The notes under the pieces were generated by a model. It saw only the letters and a list, made by a program, of their open reading frames with translations, searched no databases and was not told where the DNA came from. Below, one piece after another: positions 1 through 8,542 of a stretch of DNA of 64,000 nt. The translations under genes were made by a program, and so were the position numbers. Position 1 is the first letter of the stretch; the number at the start of each line of letters is the position of its first letter. Source of the stretch: Methanosarcina thermophila TM-1. Lineage in GTDB: Archaea > Halobacteriota > Methanosarcinia > Methanosarcinales > Methanosarcinaceae. Where the stretch lies: the NCBI RefSeq assembly GCF_000969885.1, contig NZ_CP009501.1:620001-684000 (forward strand), read 5' to 3'.

Positions 1-2
1 CT

Positions 3-113
3 GTGGGAGCCATTTGGGCTGAGAAAGTAGTTATCCAGGCTAAAACTGTGAAAAAGCTGGATCAGGTAAAAATATTTATTTTATATTCTCATATACGTAA
101 GCAGGGGGAATAA
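3..113 (+). CDS. Possible 3' end of an upstream gene (partial)
   Basis: An open frame enters from the left edge and stops with TAA one base before the TTG start of the ferritin-like gene. The 36 visible codons (beginning V-G-A-I-W-A-E-K) are too few to assign. The tight spacing would fit translational coupling. An encapsulin shell gene is the partner one would expect here, but the visible residues do not prove it, and the frame may be non-coding. Confidence 0.2.
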   Translation: MGAIWAEKVVIQAKTVKKLDQVKIFILYSHIRKQGE

Positions 114-114
114 G

Positions 115-399
115 TTGTTATCCAAAATACCTGTCGATATTAAAAGCGTATCTGAAGAAGATATCGATAAAGAGATCATCAGAGCTGCGATCGTCGCCGA
201 GATTGATGCTATAAACCTTTATGAGCAGATGGCAAACTTAACAAAAAATACATATGTAAAAGACGTCCTCATGGATGTAGCAAAAGAGGAAAAAACCCAC
301 ATCGGAGAGTTTCAGGCCCTTTTACTCCAGTTTGATCCTCAATACAAAAAGGAAGTTGAAGCCGGAGCCAGAGATGCTGAAGAAGTACTATCTAAATAA
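115..399 (+). CDS. Ferritin-like protein of encapsulin-cargo (EncFtn/FLP) type
   Basis: This 94-residue helical protein closely resembles the N-terminal ferritin-like domain that I recall being fused to the Pyrococcus furiosus encapsulin (shared core AELDAINLYEQMA versus AEIDAINLYEQMA here). The expected iron ligands of the encapsulated-ferritin family are visible: E29 in the first helix, then E59 and H62 in E-E-K-T-H, with Y36 nearby. Family members dimerise to form a di-iron ferroxidase site and oxidise Fe(II) for storage in an encapsulin shell. The start is TTG with a GGGGG tract 5-10 nt upstream, and it begins M-L-S like the Pyrococcus protein. Here the domain stands alone; no shell gene lies downstream, since the next gene is convergent. 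Iron storage or oxidative-stress protection is inferred. Confidence 0.8.
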   Translation: MLSKIPVDIKSVSEEDIDKEIIRAAIVAEIDAINLYEQMANLTKNTYVKDVLMDVAKEEKTHIGEFQALLLQFDPQYKKEVEAGARDAEEVLSK

Positions 400-436
400 T
401 TTCTCTAGCTCAAGCCTTTTTACGGATATCTTCCTT

Positions 437-1210
437 TTACGGATATTTTATATCTGTACGCTTATCAGGATACGCTATCTTGCTTCGCTTGCAGATAAAG
501 GATTCTTCCAGGTCAGCTCCCATCTGCTGCGCCAGCCCAGACGGAATGCCCATTATCATTAATTCCGGAGGCAGCCAGGAATTCCCTGTTGGATCGACAG
601 GTCCGACAAAAGCCGAGTCTTTCGGCGCATTATCAGCCATGCCAGCCGGGAAAGTAATCATGGTAGCACAGGTTGGCCCACCTGGGATTATGGTTTTAAA
701 GAAGGGATCAGAACTGCTGAATTGAGCCAGCCCACAAAGATTTCTTATCTGCTCTGCGCCTGCAAAGACAATATATGATCTGACAATGTCAGGTTCGATC
801 TCGGCAGTACACGGAGCAATAACCGTGTATTTGCCGTGCGGAAGAATTTTTCCTGCTCGCTTTATCAGTTCATCGAACAGCTCAGGAGTTGCCTTCAAAT
901 GTTCAGCAGCGCCTCCACGGAAATCTGGCGTGCCCACAGTCACGAAGTACTTAAGTTTTGGATGCGGTTCTGAGAATCCAGTCCATACCAGTCCACCCGC
1001 GCAGCACTGCTCATGACCTGCTTCAATATAGAGGGGAGGTGTCTCTTTAAAGAGAGCGGAAATATAAACCGCCTTTGCTACACATCGGTCTACAGTGTAT
1101 GACGGAACAGCTCCTTCGGGGATCTCATCCGTCCCGTAAACACATAATGGGCGTAATTTTAACCTGCCGGCTTCTGTAAGCTTTTTTCCCAGTTCTTCAG
1201 GCTTTAACAT
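437..1210 (-). CDS. DUF169 family protein
   Basis: This protein of about 257 residues matches the DUF169 (COG2043) family, which is common in methanogens and anaerobes and has no established function. It has several conserved-looking cysteines (E-Q-C-C-A-G-G, A-P-C-T-A-E, G-P-T-C-A-T) and no signal peptide or membrane segment, so it is probably cytoplasmic. A TTG seven codons further upstream is possible, but the ATG at 1210 is preceded by GGTGG at good spacing and gives the natural start M-L-K-P-E-E-L. It follows the flavoprotein gene by about 43 bp on the same strand, so the two are probably co-transcribed. Confidence 0.8.
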   Translation of the reverse strand: MLKPEELGKKLTEAGRLKLRPLCVYGTDEIPEGAVPSYTVDRCVAKAVYISALFKETPPLYIEAGHEQCCAGGLVWTGFSEPHPKLKYFVTVGTPDFRGGAAEHLKATPELFDELIKRAGKILPHGKYTVIAPCTAEIEPDIVRSYIVFAGAEQIRNLCGLAQFSSSDPFFKTIIPGGPTCATMITFPAGMADNAPKDSAFVGPVDPTGNSWLPPELMIMGIPSGLAQQMGADLEESFICKRSKIAYPDKRTDIKYP

Positions 1211-1253
1211 AATTAACCACCGGTAAACCAATTGGATAATTCTATGCGAAATT

Positions 1254-1925
1254 TTATTCTTTTAACCAGCCTTTCTCCATCCAGTAATCACAATTATGTG
1301 TCCAGTCCTCTTTGTTGGCAAGAATTACGTGTTTGAACTGCTCCCTCCAGGCTTGCTGTCTTGCTTCCTGTTCAGGATATTGCCGCTTTTCCTCTATCGC
1401 TTTAACAAGATCTCTACCCATCTCACGCGATTTTATAATAGCTTCTTCCATTGCCGAAGGACCTTCTGACATTACACAGCCCACTCCCCCTATGGCTTTG
1501 CCTCCGCACTGCACTATATAATTATCCATTATACCAAGCACAAAATCGATTTCACCGCTGCCTGCGGTTGTTAAGGAAAGGCCATATTTTCCGTCAAAGA
1601 GTTGTTCGTGGACGATAAGCGGGCTTCTATCAAACAGGGTCTTTAGCTGGGCTGTAACATTAGTTATGTAATTGGGGCTGCTCAAAATTATACCGTCGGC
1701 AGCCAGCAACTTTTTCAGTACAGGCTCAAAGTCATCTTTTATTGCGCATACTCCTGTCTTATGGCAGGAATTGCATGCCATGCAGTAATTAATCTTCATC
1801 TTCGCAATATCAATTGATTCGATCTCTGCTCCTGCTTCTGCGGCTCCTTCAAGAGCGGCGTTTACAAGTTTCAAAGTGTTGCTCTGCTCGCCTCTTGGGC
1901 TTGACTGTATCCCGACTATCTTCAT
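1254..1925 (-). CDS. Iron-sulfur flavoprotein (Isf family)
   Basis: This 223-residue protein has a flavodoxin-like NADPH-dependent FMN reductase fold with an N-terminal FMN-binding loop (Q-S-S-P-R-G at residues 7-12). It also has the compact cysteine motif C48-x2-C51-x2-C54-x5-C60, which in Methanosarcina thermophila Isf ligates a [4Fe-4S] cluster. Isf-type proteins are dimers that accept electrons from ferredoxin and reduce O2 or H2O2; a protective role is known for the family and inferred here. The start ATG follows GAGGGG at good spacing. The DUF169 gene lies immediately downstream on the same strand. Confidence 0.85.
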   Translation of the reverse strand: MKIVGIQSSPRGEQSNTLKLVNAALEGAAEAGAEIESIDIAKMKINYCMACNSCHKTGVCAIKDDFEPVLKKLLAADGIILSSPNYITNVTAQLKTLFDRSPLIVHEQLFDGKYGLSLTTAGSGEIDFVLGIMDNYIVQCGGKAIGGVGCVMSEGPSAMEEAIIKSREMGRDLVKAIEEKRQYPEQEARQQAWREQFKHVILANKEDWTHNCDYWMEKGWLKE

Positions 1926-1962
1926 AAACTTCCCCTCGATTTATTTTTACAAAAAGTAACAG

Positions 1963-1976
1963 TACTATATTTAACT
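1963..1976 (-). promoter_or_regulatory. Candidate TATA box of the Isf/DUF169 pair
   Basis: On the minus strand the sequence GTTAAATATAGTAC lies about 40 bp upstream of the Isf start codon, where an archaeal TATA box would put the transcript start near 1940 and leave a short leader containing the GAGGGG site. This rests on motif and spacing only. Confidence 0.35.
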
Positions 1977-2203
1977 GAAGCTTTATTACCCCTTTTATAA
2001 CTTTTAAAAAGCGCTGGATGGCATGGATAACTGTAATATTGAAGTTTTAGCATTGTATAATATTTTTAATATTCTGGAATTTCTTAGCAATTCGAGATAT
2101 TTTTAGAGCTATACAAAAGTATAAGTGCCTGATAAATTTTTAGCAGGAAAACTTGAATATATGTAGAGAGTATTAACTATGTAAGTAATGGGGGGATGTA
2201 CTC

Positions 2204-2305
2204 ATGGCAAAAATGAAAAAATTTATAAAATATTTGATTTTAGGTATTTTCATTGGAATAATACTGATTTATCTCAAGTTTAAAAGAGTAGAAATAAAGG
2301 AATAA
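2204..2305 (+). CDS. Small single-pass membrane peptide (33 residues)
   Basis: This short ORF starts with ATG (M-A-K-M-K-K) and has a strong GGGGGG tract 7-13 nt upstream. A lysine-rich N-terminus is followed by a hydrophobic stretch of about 17 residues (Y-L-I-L-G-I-F-I-G-I-I-L-I-Y-L) and a charged tail, which suggests an inner-membrane micropeptide. A TATA-like TTGAATATATG lies about 50 bp upstream. Its architecture resembles the small peptides near 58.5 kb, although the sequences are not clearly alignable. Function is unknown. Confidence 0.5.
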   Translation: MAKMKKFIKYLILGIFIGIILIYLKFKRVEIKE

Positions 2306-2898
2306 ACGTTAAACAATTCTAAAAAATCTTTGAAAAATGTTCTTTCCAAATCTTTTATTTTTTAAAGTGTTTTTTTATTTACATCCAGTTAAGGATGTTT
2401 TTTCAGTCTAATATCAGAAAGGATTCTAAAAGATAACCCTTCAAGAAATAAGGAATCAGGGTTTAGAATTACTCTGGAATGCTCTAAGAATTCTAGAATA
2501 GCACGAGAGTAGATAACAATTTCTCAAGTTTTTATGATATCATGCTAAAATACCTTTAATTTATAGAGAATGATACAAATAAAATAATATATATGTCACA
2601 TTTTCAATATTCTTTATCATCGACGACTGTTAATTATAAATATTATTTTTTCTCTATTGTACTCTCCAATTGTCTGGGAAAGAGTCTAAAACTAATAAAT
2701 GATTAGCAATGTAATACTATTCCAAGAAATCCAGGACTTCCAGAAAATCCCGGACTTGGATTGATTTTTTATAGTCTCACATATTTTAATTAACCATTCC
2801 ATTAATGTGAGGCTCTGTTGTGAGTTGAGAGAAATAAAGTGCATAACTGCATTGAATTATAACTTAATTCACTGGAAAAAGCTGAGGTAGTTAGCAGC
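2306..2898. other. AT-rich intergenic region
   Basis: No convincing ORF or RNA was seen. The stretch contains short T-runs after the small peptide gene, which could terminate it, and the presumed promoter of the CrtI-like gene. A GAGGT about 11 nt before the ATG at 2899 is the likely ribosome binding site. Confidence 0.4.
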
Positions 2899-4353
2899 AT
2901 GAAAAAATACGATGCAATTATTGTCGGGGCGGGTATAAGCGGGCTTTTAGCGGCGCTTACGCTTTCAAAGCATGGAAAAAAGGTTCTTGTTCTTGAAAAA
3001 AGACGGTATCTGGGTGGAAACTGCAACAGCTACATGGTAGACGGCTATCAGGTGGACACTGGAGTACACGCGATAACTCATCTGGTTGAAGGACCCCTTA
3101 AAAGGCTGATGGATAACTACTTTGACTTTTTGCCGGTATTCGAGGACTACGGATATTACTATATCAGGACTGAAAACGGACTTACCAAGGTTCCTTCCAA
3201 CCTTAAAGATTTCATAACTTTTGATGTGCTTCCGAGAAAGGATAGAGTCCTGCTTTCACAAACCCTGACAAAAGCTTTTACCCTTTCTTCATTCGGGATA
3301 GACCTTTCTGACAAGTCAGTGTATGATTTCCTGCCTAAAGGTCTTTCAAAGGAAACCTATGATTTCGTAGATACGATGGCAGCTTTCCTATCAGGTCGGT
3401 CAATGAAAGAAACCTCTGCTCATCGAGTCCTGTCAGGAAGCAGTTTTGTCAGGGACAGCATTACCCAGGAACAATTTGAAGCGATGATCGGCAGACTGGA
3501 ACCAAAAAAACGGCAGTCAACGGAGTCTATCCTTGCTTCGATCCTTCCATCTCATCTTCACGCTTCCCTGCAGTCCAGGATGACCAAGGTTACCCAGCCT
3601 TTTACTTCCCTGGAAAGACTTGCAACGAATGAGGTGAACTACTCTCAGGGCTACCCAAGAAAAGGCTTAAAAGCCTTGCTCAACGCCATTCTTTATTCTC
3701 TGCCCGAGACCGTAGAGATTAAAAAAGAATGTGAGGTCAAATCCATCCGTGTGCAGGACGGAAAAGTTTCAGGCGTGGAAGCCGACGAGATTTATGCATC
3801 TGATCTTGTTATTTATACGGGCTTTGCAACTGAGCTCCCCAGACTTATAAAAGATCTTCCCCAAGAGTATATTGAAAATCTGAAAGGTATAGTCCGCAGC
3901 AAAAGCCTGACCATCTGGTTGGGACTGGAAAAAGAGCTTCCCGAATTCAATTACACAGGCTCAGAAATCTGGTTCAAAGATTTTGCTTACTGGGCAATGC
4001 CTATCAGTAACTATGACCCTTCGCTTGCCCCCAAGGATAAACAGCTTATAGGCTTTTCTTTCGTTATCGATGAGAATGAAAGCGAGGAAAAGGAGCTTAA
4101 GAAAGCCTACGAAACAATTTTCCGTGCCCATCCTGATCTGGAGAAGCATATAGAAATGCAGCACGAACAGATAATGATCCCTGAGAAAGCCGCAGTCACA
4201 ATTAATGGGAAATTCGCAGATATTCGAACTCCGGTCAAAAATCTCTATATTGCGGGCACAGATACTGATAAGCGCAGCATGGGGATTACCCGGGCTTCGT
4301 ACTCGATAATCGAACTTTTAAAGATCCTTAATGAAGACGGAAACCTTCATTAA
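2899..4353 (+). CDS. CrtI/phytoene dehydrogenase-like FAD-dependent oxidoreductase
   Basis: This 484-residue protein starts with a Rossmann FAD-binding motif (V-G-A-G-I-S-G-L at residues 10-17, followed by V-L-V-L-E-K-R and the GG doublet of L-G-G-N-C). It ends with the typical second FAD motif (N-L-Y-I-A-G-T-D, then a conserved small-residue helix), in the pattern of carotenoid desaturases/isomerases and related amine-oxidase-fold enzymes. Family members desaturate, saturate or isomerise polyprenoid chains. Methanosarcina makes isoprenoid lipids and methanophenazine, so an isoprenoid substrate is plausible but not shown. It stands alone, with no carotenoid genes nearby. Confidence 0.75.
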   Translation: MKKYDAIIVGAGISGLLAALTLSKHGKKVLVLEKRRYLGGNCNSYMVDGYQVDTGVHAITHLVEGPLKRLMDNYFDFLPVFEDYGYYYIRTENGLTKVPSNLKDFITFDVLPRKDRVLLSQTLTKAFTLSSFGIDLSDKSVYDFLPKGLSKETYDFVDTMAAFLSGRSMKETSAHRVLSGSSFVRDSITQEQFEAMIGRLEPKKRQSTESILASILPSHLHASLQSRMTKVTQPFTSLERLATNEVNYSQGYPRKGLKALLNAILYSLPETVEIKKECEVKSIRVQDGKVSGVEADEIYASDLVIYTGFATELPRLIKDLPQEYIENLKGIVRSKSLTIWLGLEKELPEFNYTGSEIWFKDFAYWAMPISNYDPSLAPKDKQLIGFSFVIDENESEEKELKKAYETIFRAHPDLEKHIEMQHEQIMIPEKAAVTINGKFADIRTPVKNLYIAGTDTDKRSMGITRASYSIIELLKILNEDGNLH

Positions 4354-4734
4354 ACTCCTTGCTCCGTGTTTAGTATACTTGTTTCCCTTTCTTTCTGGAT
4401 CGGCGCAGAGAACTTATTTTTAACCTCTTTCTCAATACCTTTTTCTATTCTTGGGATCCTGCTTGCCAGATCCCAGCTTAAAGGATTCGAAGATGCAAAT
4501 AATATTTATCTACATTTTTAATTTATCATCCGCGTGGATAAAATAAATTTCAAAAATTTATTATTTAATAACCTCTATAGACTTTTTTAATGTCAGATAT
4601 TTTCAGTCAAATACTTTTCAGGGTTTTATTATTATTTCAGAGGCTAAAAATCCTTGAACAGTGCTTTTTTTTCATGATAAAGCTAATATCCTCACATATC
4701 TATACATACTTGAGAGAGAACCTGGGGGCACGAA
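4354..4734. other. Intergenic region with a 7-bp inverted repeat
   Basis: No gene was seen. TGGGATC (4452-4458) and GATCCCA (4469-4475) form a perfect 7-bp inverted repeat with a 10-nt loop about 100 bp after the oxidoreductase stop. There is no adjacent U-tract. The remainder is AT-rich and should hold the promoter of the repeat-protein gene at 4735, which has a GGGGG ribosome binding site. Confidence 0.35.
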
Positions 4735-5616
4735 GTGATCATACCGCTCGATGAAAATGAGGCACTGGAACTGGGACTTAATCTGGTTGATGAGAAGAAT
4801 GAAGCCGAGATTAATGAAGTCCTTGACTATCTCTTCGAGCTTGTGCTGAAGTATGCAAAAGAAGGACAGGAAGATGACACAAAACGACTGATCGAATATA
4901 TTAAGAAGATAGGACAGGCGGCAGCTACTGCCGGACTTGAGTCGATCGTTGTTAATACCCTTCTACTTTTTCCTCAAGTTGCCAGAGAAGCATGCAAGCA
5001 GCATATGGAAAATGCACTTGTGAGCATAGCACTCGCGTTTGGAGAAATTGGAAAGTTCGCGGCGGGGAAAAGAATGAAAACTCCCGCAAAGATTGCAGCC
5101 TGCTGCCTTGGGGAGATGGGAAACACCGCGGCTTCTAGAGGAGCCAGAAAGGAAACAGTTGCAGTTATTTTTGCTCTTGGGGAAATTGGAAAAAGCGTTA
5201 CATGGCAGAGATTGGGAGATGTCGCAAGCAGTACAGTAGCCCTTATCGGGGAAGCCGGAAAAATTGCGGCAAGACAGAAATTTGAGGATGCAGCATTGAA
5301 TGCTGAGCTGTTGCTTCAGGAAATTGGAACAGGGGCTATTGAGAAAAACCTGAAAGAAACTGCGGATATAAGTTTTCGTTCTATCCGTGACATAGGAAAA
5401 ACTGCAGACAGGCAGGGACTTAATAGGGCTTTACTTCAGGCAGCCTATTCACTTGAAACAATTAAATTTAATGCCGAGGACCGCTATTTGATGAACGCAT
5501 CTATAATTGCCGAAGTGGCTCTCCTGCACTTTGAAAGATTGGAAATTCAAAGACTGGAAGAGAAGCTGTATAAATTTTCCAGATGTAAGAGGAAATATCC
5601 AGGTATGGGATTTTGA
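4735..5616 (+). CDS. 23-residue helical-repeat protein, paralogue 1
   Basis: This 293-residue protein starts at GTG, with GGGGG about 8 nt upstream. After an N-terminal segment of about 55 residues shared with its neighbours (acidic, D/N-E-x-E-A-x-E-L), it consists of nine consecutive repeats of exactly 23 residues, approximate consensus E-I-G-K-x-A-A-x4-L-E-x-A-x3-A-x3-L-G. The repeat phase runs without gaps from the K-I-G-Q-A-A unit to the T-I-K-F-N-A-E unit. It has no signal peptide or membrane segment. Such alanine-rich repeats should form an alpha-solenoid for protein binding, by analogy with HEAT-like proteins, but the period is shorter than TPR (34) or HEAT (about 37-47). Three paralogues follow within 6 kb. 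Function is not known. Confidence 0.75.
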   Translation: MIIPLDENEALELGLNLVDEKNEAEINEVLDYLFELVLKYAKEGQEDDTKRLIEYIKKIGQAAATAGLESIVVNTLLLFPQVAREACKQHMENALVSIALAFGEIGKFAAGKRMKTPAKIAACCLGEMGNTAASRGARKETVAVIFALGEIGKSVTWQRLGDVASSTVALIGEAGKIAARQKFEDAALNAELLLQEIGTGAIEKNLKETADISFRSIRDIGKTADRQGLNRALLQAAYSLETIKFNAEDRYLMNASIIAEVALLHFERLEIQRLEEKLYKFSRCKRKYPGMGF

Positions 5617-5791
5617 ACTTTTACATTCAGGTTAATAGTACCCTTATAAAGTTAAATTAAGGCAATCAGCTCAGTGTCAATTAATCCAGGCGTAGAATAG
5701 CAATATCTGCTCCAGGGAAAGAAGTGAAGGAAGAATTATCTGGCTTTAAGATGCCTTTTCCCGAAATAAGAATTTAAGTGGGGTGTTCTGA

Positions 5792-6622
5792 ACGTCTATT
5801 TTAAACGAAGCTGGGGCAACAGACCTCGGGCTAACTTCAGTTAAGGATAATGATGAGCTTGGTGTGCTACGATCAATAGATTTCCTTACAGAACGGGGAA
5901 CCGAATACATAAATAAGAAACTTGAGCCCGATGCAAAAAAGGCAATTATCAGTATAAGATATATAGGCAGCGCGGCTGCTTTCCAGAGGATGGAAATAGG
6001 GGTGTTTTTATCGCTTTTTTCACTTGGAAAGATGGCCAGAATTGCAAGAGAACAGGAGATGACCGATACCGGTTTAAGTATCCTTTATTCTCTATGCGCG
6101 ATTGGTAAAGCGGCAGTTGGGCAGAATATGGAGGCTGCTGTCAGGATTGCAGTCGCATACCTTGGAGAAATTGCAAATTCCGCATCGCTTCAGAAAATCG
6201 AGAGAGAGACTCTGGTCGCGGCTCTGGCTATAGGCTCTATAGGAACAGAAACTTTTGGACACCAGAGTATTAGAGTTCCGGACAATGGAGGATTTCTCCC
6301 TCCAAAATCATGTATTATCTTGTCCCAATCTCATGGAAAAGATGCAATTATCTTCTCAGGAGAATTTCCGGGCATTTTCAGCCTGTTTATTCAACAGGGA
6401 ACAGATATCGCCCTGAGCGCTCCTGCTCTCTCAGAAGATGAAATTTCTTACACGGACCTCAGTGATCTCGAAAATCTAATCATGAAAACTATCAGTTCTC
6501 TGGATACGATGGTTTTTGAAGTTAAAGAAAAGTTTTTAATAAGTCATATGCTTACGACAAAACTTGCTCTGGACACTCTCAATGGTTCTGAATATATACA
6601 TGAGGCTGAATCCTTGGATTGA
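5792..6622 (+). CDS. 23-residue helical-repeat protein, paralogue 2, with ACG in place of the start codon
   Basis: Homology to the paralogues starts at ACG 5792 (T-S-I-L-N-E-A-G-A, compare M-I-T-L-N-E-A-E-A in the protein at 8846), and TGGGGTG lies 7 nt before it, just as in the sister genes. A TGA lies immediately upstream in frame. Either ACG is a rare start, or the start was lost and translation begins at the in-frame GTG 5864. From ACG the protein has 276 residues. It has about five clear 23-residue units, then a diverged stretch of about 60 residues (roughly encoded by 6250-6440), then a C-terminus alignable with the paralogues. The gene may be decaying. Confidence 0.6.
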   Translation, partial: TSILNEAGATDLGLTSVKDNDELGVLRSIDFLTERGTEYINKKLEPDAKKAIISIRYIGSAAAFQRMEIGVFLSLFSLGKMARIAREQEMTDTGLSILYSLCAIGKAAVGQNMEAAVRIAVAYLGEIANSASLQKIERETLVAALAIGSIGTETFGHQSIRVPDNGGFLPPKSCIILSQSHGKDAIIFSGEFPGIFSLFIQQGTDIALSAPALSEDEISYTDLSDLENLIMKTISSLDTMVFEVKEKFLISHMLTTKLALDTLNGSEYIHEAESLD

Positions 6623-6786
6623 AAGTTTCATAAAGCTTAATTGCAAGCTGCACCAGTAGGCTTGTCTGAGTTTCAGTCCAGGAACTCCCTGGATTTCGGA
6701 TAAACCATTAAACTCAATACAGCTGAAAAGGGCTTAATTTACTGACAGGTTTTAAAAGCCAGAATTTCATCTTTTTTATTGACTGT

Positions 6787-6843
6787 GCCGCCGAATAAAG
6801 AAAAAGCTATATACCAGCTATTTAGGGTTTCTTCACCGGCGGC
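6787..6843. ncRNA. Candidate structured element with a GC-rich stem
   Basis: GCCGCCG (6787-6793) and CGGCGGC (6837-6843) are perfectly complementary. Inside them AGAAA and TTTCT can pair, and an AGCT...AGCT pair can form the apical hairpin. A nested GC-rich stem in an otherwise AT-rich gap is unusual. No oligo-T follows directly, so the polarity and whether it is an RNA leader, a small RNA or a DNA element cannot be decided. Confidence 0.3.
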
Positions 6844-7039
6844 TCTGCATGTTTTAATTATGCTTTAAGGACGAATTCTGATCTTTAAAATAATAAGAAT
6901 TTTAGAATTTAAGGCTCATTTTTCAGAATATATATTTCCAAATGATTTTATTATTCCAATTTATTATTCTTACGTGCTGTAATAAAATCAGAATTTATTT
7001 TTGCCGGGGCAACTTTACCAATCAGGGGGTTATTGGTTC

Positions 7040-8542
7040 ATGAAAAGCGAGTTAGTTCAGATTATTCTCATAATTTTTCTTATTATGCCTGGGATAGCCG
7101 TAGCCCAGGGTAATGCTTCTGTTATTATAGTAAATAACAGTGGGGAAGGAAACTATACTTCGATCCAGGAAGCTGTCAGGAATGCTCAGAACGGAGATAC
7201 AATTCTTGTAAGCCCTGGGGTGTACAGGGAAAATATAAAAGTAGATAAGGGGCTCACAATTCTCTCATATTCCACGCTTTCAGGCAGTCAGACTGACCGT
7301 ACCTATGTTATAAGCGCAATGCCTGGCAATGCTGTCTTCAATATCAGCGCAGGCAACGTGACAATAGAAGGTTTTCATATTGCAGGAGATCCCTCTGGTA
7401 CGGATAAGTACGGGAATGCAGGGTTTTACCTTGAAAATGTGCAGAACTGTACATTACGTGATAACGCACTGATGCTTAATGATCTGGGCATTGTTCTCAA
7501 GAATTCTCAGGGCAACTATCTTGAAGGAAACCTTGTAAGTCTTGGAAGTAAGGGAATTATGCTTGGCAATTCTGAGAATAATGTACTGTCAGAGAATCTG
7601 GTAGTGAAAAACGACCAGGGAGTTTCGTTGAACAATTCCTTTAACAATACTCTTATTAACAATACTGCAGATTCAAACGAAATAGGCATCTTCCTGGAAA
7701 TGTCACAGGGGAATAAACTTGCTTACAATCTCATTTTGAAAAATAAATACGGAATTCGGGGTCAGTTAGCAGGGACAAATGTTCTGACCAGTAATAATCT
7801 GTACCTCAACGACGTTGGAGTACATCTTAGTGATTCATCTAACAATTCGCTCTATGAGAATGAATTTATTAATGCGGTCAATGCCATAGATGAAGGAAAG
7901 AATATCTGGAACAGCAGTTCAGCAGGTAATTTCTGGGGAAATCATGAGAGGGCAGAAGCTGATGAGAACGGCATAATAGGCACGCCCTATGTTATTAACA
8001 TGACTGGTGGGGCTGCAGACTATATGCCTTTGATAAACAGGCTTTCCTCAGATGACAGTTCACAGAATCGGAACATCAAAGGTAATACCTTATTGACCCT
8101 GTTTAATAAGAAATACCCTCCGATTTTCCCAGGTACCCGGGAAAAAGGAGTTGTTATCGAGACGACTGAACTTGAGCAGATAAACAAATCCCTTGAAGAA
8201 GGACCGGTTTTTTTGAGACTCGGAGCTGAATGGTGCAGCGCCTGCCAGTCCATGAAACCTATCCTTGATGAGCTGGCAGCCGAGTACGGAGAAAATATAA
8301 CGATTATGTCCGTAAACATCAACCAGAACATCGAGCTTGCGACTTATTTTGATGTAGGCTATATCCCTGACTCTACCGTAATTATGGACATTGAGGATGG
8401 GAAGTACATTTACATGCAGCAGGATGGGAATATAACCACAGACAGAGTCAGAGCAAGAATTGTAGGATTACAGAATAAGGATGAATATGAAAAAGTTCTG
8501 AAACATGCCCTTGCCTATGAAGAAAAAAGAAAAACCGTATAA
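7040..8542 (+). CDS. Exported NosD-like beta-helix protein with C-terminal thioredoxin domain
   Basis: This 500-residue protein starts at ATG 7040, with GGGGG about 11 nt upstream; a TTG at 7001 would place 13 residues before the signal peptide and is less likely. Residues 1-23 form a signal peptide ending at A-V-A-Q. Residues of about 30-330 are a right-handed parallel beta-helix of PbH1/NosD type, seen as repeating N-x-(I/L)-x-x-N-x turns rich in N-N and L-x-x-N. After a linker, residues of about 375-480 form a thioredoxin domain with W398-C399-S-A-C402 and the conserved cis-proline-like Y-I-P-D. Beta-helix domains bind carbohydrates or partners outside the cell, and the CxxC suggests extracytoplasmic disulfide exchange. 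The combination is uncommon. It sits between repeat-protein paralogues 2 and 3. Confidence 0.8.
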   Translation: MKSELVQIILIIFLIMPGIAVAQGNASVIIVNNSGEGNYTSIQEAVRNAQNGDTILVSPGVYRENIKVDKGLTILSYSTLSGSQTDRTYVISAMPGNAVFNISAGNVTIEGFHIAGDPSGTDKYGNAGFYLENVQNCTLRDNALMLNDLGIVLKNSQGNYLEGNLVSLGSKGIMLGNSENNVLSENLVVKNDQGVSLNNSFNNTLINNTADSNEIGIFLEMSQGNKLAYNLILKNKYGIRGQLAGTNVLTSNNLYLNDVGVHLSDSSNNSLYENEFINAVNAIDEGKNIWNSSSAGNFWGNHERAEADENGIIGTPYVINMTGGAADYMPLINRLSSDDSSQNRNIKGNTLLTLFNKKYPPIFPGTREKGVVIETTELEQINKSLEEGPVFLRLGAEWCSACQSMKPILDELAAEYGENITIMSVNINQNIELATYFDVGYIPDSTVIMDIEDGKYIYMQQDGNITTDRVRARIVGLQNKDEYEKVLKHALAYEEKRKTV

